Assembly (NCBI GenBank): GCA_030612305.1
Contig: JAUWOG010000037.1
Coordinates: 1-10,472 of the forward strand
Length of the DNA stretch: 10,472 bases
From: Armatimonadota bacterium
GTDB lineage: Bacteria; Armatimonadota; Zipacnadia; Zipacnadales; UBA11051
Reading direction: 5' to 3'
Of this stretch, positions 6,355-10,472 are shown one piece after another. The notes under the pieces are model-generated. The model had not been told where the DNA came from. It worked only from the letters and a program-made list of their open reading frames with translations, and did not search any database. A program made the translations under genes and the position numbers. How positions within the stretch are numbered: the first letter of the stretch is position 1; each line of letters opens with the position of its first letter.

Positions 6355-7081
6355 TGCGGCGAGGAGGGCCGTGTGCGCTGTTTGCACTGCGGCGCTTTCT
6401 GCGCTGGCGGCCGGGCCTGCCGGTGCGCAGGAGGGCCTCACGGTGGACTTCGGCGCGGACGAATCCGGCGGCTACGCACGCCTTCTTCTGCTCTTCGCGG
6501 CGATTGCTCTGGCACCGGCCGTACTGGCGGTGGTCACCAGCTTCGCCCGCATCGCCATCGTTCTGTTCTTCATGCGCGCGGGCCTCGGCTCCAACGAGAT
6601 ACCCCCGACCGTCGTCATCATCGGCCTGGCGATATTCCTGACGCTGTTCACCATGGCTCCCCAGATGAGCGGCGTTTACTCGCAGGCACTAGTCCCGTAC
6701 ATGGCCGGGGATGTGCAACTCGATGCGGCGGGGAGCATCTTTGTCGAGCAGTTGCGGGGCTTCATGAGCGAGCGCACGCGGCCCTCTGATCTGGCCGTGT
6801 TTGCGGAGTTCGCTCCGGAGCCGGACGCCGGCCAGGCGACGCCGATGAATACCGTGGTGCCGGCCTACATCATCAGCGAACTGCGCGCGGCATTCCTCAT
6901 CGGCTTCATCATCTACTTGCCATTCGTCATCATTGACCTGGTCGTGGGCAGCACTCTGGCGTCTGTCGGGCTTGTCAGCCTGCCTGCGGCGGCCATCGCT
7001 TTGCCGTTCAAGGTGCTGCTTTTCGTCATGGTGGATGGGTGGGCGCTGCTGACGCACTCGCTGCTGGCGACGATGCTGTGA
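6323..7081 (+). CDS. fliP: Export gate protein FliP/SctR
   Basis: 252 residues. FliP subunits form the core of the FliPQR export channel in the inner membrane. There is a cleavable signal peptide (GPAGA|QE near 35), as in flagellar FliP. The family core follows: APAVLAVVTSFARIAIVLFF (64-83), the GLAIFLTLFTMAP segment (101-113), the periplasmic region with LRGFM (144-148), VVPAYIISELRAAFLIGFII (178-197), FVIIDLVVGSTLASVG (201-216) and LPFKVLLFVMVDGW (227-240). Length and order are normal. Unusual: the methionine-rich, Pro-Pro-containing loop that usually follows LxSMG is VGLVSLPA here (215-222), without methionine. ATG 6323 is used; TTG 6320 is one codon upstream. It overlaps fliO by 32 bases. 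The next export gene, fliQ, is over 1.1 kb away, beyond the lipoprotein cassette. Confidence 0.96.
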   Translation: MARLPTAPATDAARRAVCAVCTAALSALAAGPAGAQEGLTVDFGADESGGYARLLLLFAAIALAPAVLAVVTSFARIAIVLFFMRAGLGSNEIPPTVVIIGLAIFLTLFTMAPQMSGVYSQALVPYMAGDVQLDAAGSIFVEQLRGFMSERTRPSDLAVFAEFAPEPDAGQATPMNTVVPAYIISELRAAFLIGFIIYLPFVIIDLVVGSTLASVGLVSLPAAAIALPFKVLLFVMVDGWALLTHSLLATML

Positions 7082-7115
7082 GGCCCGGCGCGCCGCATGT
7101 GCTCATCAGGCGACC

Positions 7116-7156
7116 GGCAACAAAAGAGCAATCCGTTGGCGATTAGCGGATTGCTC
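7116..7156 (-). terminator. Rho-independent terminator of the minus-strand lipoprotein gene
   Basis: A perfect 10-bp stem, GAGCAATCCG (7126-7135) and CGGATTGCTC (7147-7156), closes an 11-nt loop that can pair further through wobbles. Read on the minus strand the stem is followed at once by TTTTGTT (complement of 7119-7125), the classical terminator layout. It lies about 60 bases past the lipoprotein stop. On the plus strand there is no T-run (GTTGGAAG follows), so it would be a weaker terminator for the fliP transcript. Confidence 0.8.
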
Positions 7157-7217
7157 GTTGGAAGTGCCGGCTCCGGCCAGTGCCGTTCTGTCGCTCAGGC
7201 ACAGCCCTTTGCCGCCG

Positions 7218-8075
7218 CTATGGCGTGAAGTTCGTGGCCTTCATCAATATGTGGAGACGCAGATGGCTGCCGGCCAGCTTGAATTCGAGGTCCACGTCTC
7301 TCAGCACCGGGCCGATGTCCTTGGCGAGGTCGCTCCTGACTACGCCGGTACACGCGCCCGTGGCGCCCTGGAAATTAATGGTCGCCTCCAGGTGCTCAAC
7401 CAGCGTGACGAAGGGGTGCGAGTCGGTCTGGCCAAGGAACCTCGCCGGCGCACGCCATTGAATGCCGCAGGTGGTGTCCGTGCCGTTGAGCGTCTCGTTG
7501 TTGCTGAAGAACGGTACGGTCATGAATGGCAGCGAGCTGCTCATGGCCTCGCCGGTGACGAGGGGGACACGGAGGAATGGCTGGGGATTGGGCAGCGGTA
7601 TCGCAGTACCGAGTTGTGGGCCGGAGGCTGCGCGGACCATGCGCGTGACCTTGGTGCCGTGGCCACGCGACTCGAAATAGCCGTTCCAGTTCCGGAGGCC
7701 GCCATCAAGCGCGAAGAGATAATCCGCATACGCGCCCATTGTGGAGCCGGCGTGGAAAGCGAGCGCCGGCGTAGCGAATACGGGGAAGAAGTCGGTGACA
7801 GTGCTGGTTCGCAGGGCGTTGGCGGCCGCCGCAGGTGCGATGCCGGTGGGATGGACGACGTTGTTCTCTACCTTGCGAGTAGATACGGCGTCCGCATCTA
7901 CGCGCTCCCTGCCGTAGTAGGCGGATACACTGAAGTTGTAGGTCCATTCCGCGTCTGTTGCCAGGGGGAAGACGTCGCCTGTGACGGTCTTGGGGGAAAC
8001 ATCGTTCCCTCCGCAGCCGCCGAGCACGATAATCGCGCTGATGACGAAGAGAGTGAGCACGGTGCACTTACGCAT
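7218..8075 (-). CDS. Lipoprotein of unknown function
   Basis: A 285-residue protein with a textbook lipoprotein signal: MRKCTVLTLF, a hydrophobic core (about 5-18), and lipobox LGGC with Cys21, then GGND. The +2 glycine gives no inner-membrane retention signal, so outer-membrane placement is possible in a diderm. The mature part starts with FPLATDAEWTYNFS (36-49), a pattern seen at the start of many secreted lipoproteins of unknown function, and ends with DLAKDIGPVLRDVDLEFKLA. I recognise no named family and no catalytic motif. The start is ATG 8073-8075 because it has GGGAGGA (8080-8086) upstream and a promoter at 8128-8156; the longer reading from 8156 would overlap that promoter. The gene sits alone, opposite to the export genes, with its own terminator. 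A pilotin-like or accessory role in secretion is conceivable from position only. Confidence 0.85.
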   Translation of the reverse strand: MRKCTVLTLFVISAIIVLGGCGGNDVSPKTVTGDVFPLATDAEWTYNFSVSAYYGRERVDADAVSTRKVENNVVHPTGIAPAAAANALRTSTVTDFFPVFATPALAFHAGSTMGAYADYLFALDGGLRNWNGYFESRGHGTKVTRMVRAASGPQLGTAIPLPNPQPFLRVPLVTGEAMSSSLPFMTVPFFSNNETLNGTDTTCGIQWRAPARFLGQTDSHPFVTLVEHLEATINFQGATGACTGVVRSDLAKDIGPVLRDVDLEFKLAGSHLRLHILMKATNFTP

Positions 8076-8127
8076 AACGTCCTCCCAAAGAGACACGAGT
8101 TGCTGCTCCGGGTTACGGACTGCTGCA

Positions 8128-8156
8128 ATTATCGCACAGGGACCGATGTCAGTCAA
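8128..8156 (-). promoter_or_regulatory. Sigma70-type promoter for the lipoprotein gene
   Basis: On the minus strand TTGACT (complement of 8151-8156) and GATAAT (complement of 8128-8133) are separated by exactly 17 bases. Each hexamer matches consensus at five of six positions. Initiation near 8121 would leave a leader of about 45 nt containing GGGAGGA before ATG 8075. It is the best promoter visible in the window. Confidence 0.75.
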
Positions 8157-8219
8157 CGTGGAGAAGTCCCAGTTGGCTGAACGCGAGCCCTACCGAAAGC
8201 GAGTTGAACTGACACGAGC

Positions 8220-8483
8220 GTGACCGACGCAGTAGAACTGTTGCGGCAGATGTTGCTTGTCGCCCTGTACCTGAGTTTGCCACCGGTGGCGGCCGCGGCC
8301 CTCGCAGGCTTCGCCATCGGCCTGCTGCAATCTGCTACGGGACAGAACGATCAGGCCGTTTCGTTCTTCCCGCGATTGCTGGCGGCCGGTGCTGCGGTCA
8401 TGGTCTTCGGAATGTGGATGGTCTCTCTAGCGACCGGTTTCTGGTACAGGCTCTGGATAAGCCTTCCCGAACTCGTCGGTTAG
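8220..8483 (+). CDS. fliQ: Export gate protein FliQ/SctS
   Basis: 87 residues, the normal FliQ size, with two hydrophobic hairpin helices (about 9-33 and 47-70). The conserved segment between them, GFAIGLLQSATGQNDQAVSF (28-47), matches the FliQ pattern of a glycine-containing turn, LLQAATQ-like core and polar loop, then FPRLLAA. FliQ wraps around FliP and FliR in the export gate. GTG 8220 gives the usual short N-terminus; there is no clear ribosome binding site, and I see no strong plus-strand promoter in 8157-8219. It is the first export gene after the lipoprotein cassette, so it probably depends on read-through from fliP or on a promoter I cannot recognise. Confidence 0.93.
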   Translation: MTDAVELLRQMLLVALYLSLPPVAAAALAGFAIGLLQSATGQNDQAVSFFPRLLAAGAAVMVFGMWMVSLATGFWYRLWISLPELVG

Positions 8484-8521
8484 TACGCGGCACGCATGGC
8501 CGCGCCCGGGATCGCACTCTC

Positions 8522-9259
8522 ATGGAAGCACTGACAACGGCATTGCCGCTCTGGGGCCTCGTTTTCGCCCGTACCGCGGGTGTTGCCCTGCTCGTGCCAC
8601 CGAGCGGGGTCAGGCAGGTGCCCGTCAGCATCAGGCTCGGCGCTGCGGCCGTCATTGCGGTGCCCCTCTACTACGTCGCCGGCGAGAGCGGTCCCGCCGC
8701 TGCAGACCTCGCGACATACGCACTGTGGGCAGGCAGGAACCTCATCGTGGGCCTCGTCCTGGGCGGCGCAGTCGCCCTCGTCGTGTGGGCTGCGGCGATG
8801 GCGGGGACCTATGCCGACGGACTGGCCGGCTGGTCGCCGCCACGAGCGGAGACAGGCCCTGTCGCCTCCATCTTCTACCTTCTCTGTGCGGCGCTGTTCG
8901 TACTCATTGACGGCCACCATGCCGTGCTCGAGGCTCTGGCCGGCTCATTCGTAGCGTTTCCGGTCGGCCCCGGTGCAGTTACCAGCCTGGCACGTGAGGC
9001 AGTGGTGCTGTTGCCGGGAAGGATGTTCGCGGCTTCGCTGCTGATTTCGGCGCCCGCCCTTCTGGCTGTCCTCATCGCACGGGCGCTGCTTGCGGTGACA
9101 GAGCGCGTTTCTGTCGAGCTGGCGTGCTCGGGTCTCAACACCATGACCGCGCCGCTGATAGCCTATGTCGCCGTCATCGCAGCCTTGCCTGCGGTGGCGT
9201 ACCTGGTCCTGCAGCAGTTCCGCGTCGTCCTGCAGCAAGTTGCGTTCCTGATTGGCTGA
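8522..9259 (+). CDS. fliR: Export gate protein FliR/SctT
   Basis: 245 residues with several hydrophobic helices (about 10-25, 38-53, 72-95, 113-130, 166-190, 210-232), as in FliR. Family features: FARTAGVALLVPPSGVRQVP (15-34), GLVLGGAVALVVWAAAMAG (77-95) and LIDGHHAVLEALAGSFVAFP (128-147), which matches the well-conserved FliR DGHH segment. FliR closes the FliP ring in the export gate. ATG 8522 is chosen because family N-termini begin right at this hydrophobic segment; reading from 8414 would run through fliQ and add 36 residues unlike FliR. No strong ribosome binding site is visible. It starts 38 bases after fliQ. Confidence 0.92.
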   Translation: MEALTTALPLWGLVFARTAGVALLVPPSGVRQVPVSIRLGAAAVIAVPLYYVAGESGPAAADLATYALWAGRNLIVGLVLGGAVALVVWAAAMAGTYADGLAGWSPPRAETGPVASIFYLLCAALFVLIDGHHAVLEALAGSFVAFPVGPGAVTSLAREAVVLLPGRMFAASLLISAPALLAVLIARALLAVTERVSVELACSGLNTMTAPLIAYVAVIAALPAVAYLVLQQFRVVLQQVAFLIG

Positions 9260-9286
9260 GAACGGACCGCGCAGGTCGGGCTTCAT

Positions 9287-9306
9287 GAGGACGCGACTGC
9301 GTCCTC
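9287..9306. other. Hairpin between fliR and flhB
   Basis: A perfect inverted repeat GAGGACGC (9287-9294), loop GACT, GCGTCCTC (9299-9306) sits in the 111-base gap between fliR and flhB, the largest gap inside the fliQ-flhA block. There is no T-run, so it is not a typical terminator. mRNA processing, stability control or a protein site are options. The rest of the gap shows nothing I can assign. Confidence 0.5.
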
Positions 9307-9370
9307 CGCCCGGACGCGCAGCAGACAGAGATGAGCATCGAGACCGTTGCCGGCTTTCTGAGAGGGCATC

Positions 9371-10093
9371 ATGGCGGAGCAGTCGCCGAAACGCTACGAG
9401 CCGAGTGCCCGCAAGCTGCAATACCTGCGCAGCCGCGGGATACACCCTTCGAGTCGCATGTTCTCGGGTCTGCTGGCGGTGGTGTGCGGCGGCCTGGCTG
9501 TGGTGCTGCTCGGTGCGCACACGATCATCGGCCCGCTCACGGAGATGCTTCGCACAGGCCTGAGTGCTTCTCAGATCGGCGCCGAGGAGCTGATCCAGGC
9601 CCTGTCGCGCGGCTTCGCCGTCGGTGTCGTAGCCGTTCTTCCCGCGGGGCTCGGGGCGCTCGTCGGCTGGCTTGTCGGCAATGCCCTGCAGACCGGCTTC
9701 GCCGTCCGATGGCCCGGGGCCGCCGGCGAAGGGCCGGGCTACTACACCGTACCGACGCGGCGTCGCGGCGACATAGCCGTCAGAGGAATCCTCGCCGCAA
9801 TGCTCCTTGTCGGCACCTTCGTGGCGATAGCCGCCGTGTGCGGCGCTGCTGCAGTGAGTGCGGGTATGGCCTGGGACGATATTATGAGCGCCTACTTGCG
9901 GCCCGTCGTCACCAGCTTCGTCCCGGCGTTGGCGGCGGTGATCATTCTCGACATAGTATGGTGCCGGTACATCTACATGAGCGCGGCCGCGATGAGCGAG
10001 CAGGAGCGCCGGCGGGAGTCGGCGGAAACCGGCACTAGTTGGCTGACTCGGTGGCGCCGTGAGAAGGCGCGCCGCGACGGAGGTAGAAGATGA
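9371..10093 (+). CDS. flhB: FlhB-like export switch protein lacking the self-cleaving C-domain
   Basis: 240 residues, whereas FlhB/SctU proteins are usually about 350-380. The N-terminus is typical: MAEQSPKRYEPSARKLQYLR, then GIHPSSRMF, like the EPTxKKLxxAREKGQVxxS start of FlhB. Four hydrophobic segments follow (about 33-54, 82-103, 138-163, 178-197), with the conserved NALQTGF (104-110). After the last helix a basic linker (SEQERRRES, then LTRWRREKARRDGGRR) aligns with the FlhB linker, and the protein ends there. The NPTH autocleavage motif and the cytoplasmic domain that govern substrate choice are missing. ATG 9371 follows GAGAGGG with a 4-nt gap. Its TGA overlaps the flhA start as ATGA, so the missing part is not simply displaced downstream. 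Confidence 0.88.
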   Translation: MAEQSPKRYEPSARKLQYLRSRGIHPSSRMFSGLLAVVCGGLAVVLLGAHTIIGPLTEMLRTGLSASQIGAEELIQALSRGFAVGVVAVLPAGLGALVGWLVGNALQTGFAVRWPGAAGEGPGYYTVPTRRRGDIAVRGILAAMLLVGTFVAIAAVCGAAAVSAGMAWDDIMSAYLRPVVTSFVPALAAVIILDIVWCRYIYMSAAAMSEQERRRESAETGTSWLTRWRREKARRDGGRR

Positions 10094-10472
10094 GGGTTTC
10101 GCCGCTTCTCTCGGCTCAGATGATTGTTGCCGCGTTAGTTGCAGGGGCGATGCTCGCGCTCATCGTTCCACTGCCGGGTTGGCTGCTGGACCTGCTGCTG
10201 GCGGCCAATCTCGCCGTCTCGCTGGCCGTCTTTGCCCTGGCGCTGTTGGTGAGGAGGCCGGTGCGGCTCAGCGGCCTGCCCGGGCTGATGGTCGTGTCGA
10301 GTCTGGCGCGCGTAGTCCTGGCACTCGCTGTCGCCCGCAACATCCTCCTCGGTGGCGGCGGCGGCGACATCGTATCCGCGCTCGGAGCGATGGGTACCGG
10401 CACCGGCTGGCTGGCAGGTATTGTCGTCGTCCTGATGGTGGCCCTGATAGACCTGCTGGTTATCGCGGTGGG
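10090..10472 (+). CDS. flhA: Export gate protein FlhA/SctV, N-terminal part (runs off the edge)
   Basis: At least 127 residues from ATG 10090, overlapping the flhB stop as ATGA; open to the window end. The membrane part matches the FlhA N-terminus: IVPLPGWLLDLLLAANLAVS (25-44), then LLVRRPVRLSGLPGL (52-66), and two further hydrophobic segments (about 68-87 and 107-126). FlhA forms the nonameric proton-driven export gate whose cytoplasmic ring receives substrates. The stretch that in most FlhA/SctV proteins reads close to FRLxLNVxxTRxIL is ARVVLALAVARNILL here (73-87), and the usual QF-V-I segment is IDLLVIAV, so this copy is divergent. The FHIPEP signature and the cytoplasmic domain lie outside the window. 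Confidence 0.9.
   Translation, partial: MRVSPLLSAQMIVAALVAGAMLALIVPLPGWLLDLLLAANLAVSLAVFALALLVRRPVRLSGLPGLMVVSSLARVVLALAVARNILLGGGGGDIVSALGAMGTGTGWLAGIVVVLMVALIDLLVIAV

Noticed and set aside
8076..8156. Longer lipoprotein start at 8156
   Set aside because: It would place the coding region over the -10 and -35 elements and bury the signal peptide; ATG 8075 has the ribosome binding site.
7158..8180. Long plus-strand ORF of 340 codons between fliP and fliQ
   Set aside because: It is antisense to the lipoprotein gene, which has a lipobox, ribosome binding site, promoter and terminator; the plus-strand translation has no recognisable domain.
10010..10093. FlhB truncation caused by a frameshift in this window
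   Set aside because: The bases right after the stop belong to flhA, which begins on the overlapping ATGA and matches FlhA from its first residues, so no NPTH-domain sequence remains to be joined.
1..10472. CRISPR array, tRNA or rRNA genes, insertion sequence ends
   Set aside because: I looked for regularly spaced repeats, cloverleaf-like segments, rRNA-like sequence and transposase motifs and saw none.

Overview
The window is a high-GC bacterial locus that encodes the core of a flagellar-type (type III) protein export machine. The tightly packed plus-strand array runs: a FliF/SctJ-like ring protein with a FliG-like tail, FliH, FliI (ATPase), FliJ, a FliM/SctQ-like protein, FliN, FliO, FliP, then FliQ, FliR, FlhB and the start of FlhA, which runs off the right edge. 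Many junctions overlap by a few bases (ATGA at fliM/fliN and flhB/flhA), as expected for an operon.

Layout: 1-226 holds the possible 3' end of an upstream gene and a strong hairpin. 227-1105 (minus) is a secreted phosphodiester-glycosidase-family protein. 1106-1274 is an AT-richer divergent intergenic region. 1275-7081 is the first block of export genes (fliF/G-like to fliP). 7126-8156 is an independent minus-strand lipoprotein cassette with its own sigma70-type promoter and terminator, sitting between fliP and fliQ. 8220-10472 is the second block, fliQ-fliR-flhB-flhA.

The set is secretion-only. No hook, rod, filament, FliK ruler, FliL, stator or chemotaxis gene lies among these genes, although some of these commonly sit between fliJ and fliM in flagellar operons. 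Several proteins have lost exactly the parts tied to motility or to substrate switching. The FliF-like protein keeps only one ring-building domain and carries a short FliG-middle-like segment in place of a full FliG. The FliM-like protein has no N-terminal CheY-binding motif. FlhB stops just before the self-cleaving NPTH domain. FliP lacks the usual methionine-rich gate loop. A FliO is present, which points to flagellar descent rather than to a classical injectisome. My reading (inference) is a reduced, non-motile or highly divergent flagellum-derived export system; genes elsewhere in the genome could change this.

Organism: the signal peptides and a lipoprotein with a classical lipobox fit a bacterium, probably diderm. 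High GC and the secreted phosphodiester-glycosidase-family and lipoprotein neighbours would be compatible with Armatimonadota or a similar deep-branching phylum, but this is a weak guess that the sequence alone cannot settle.
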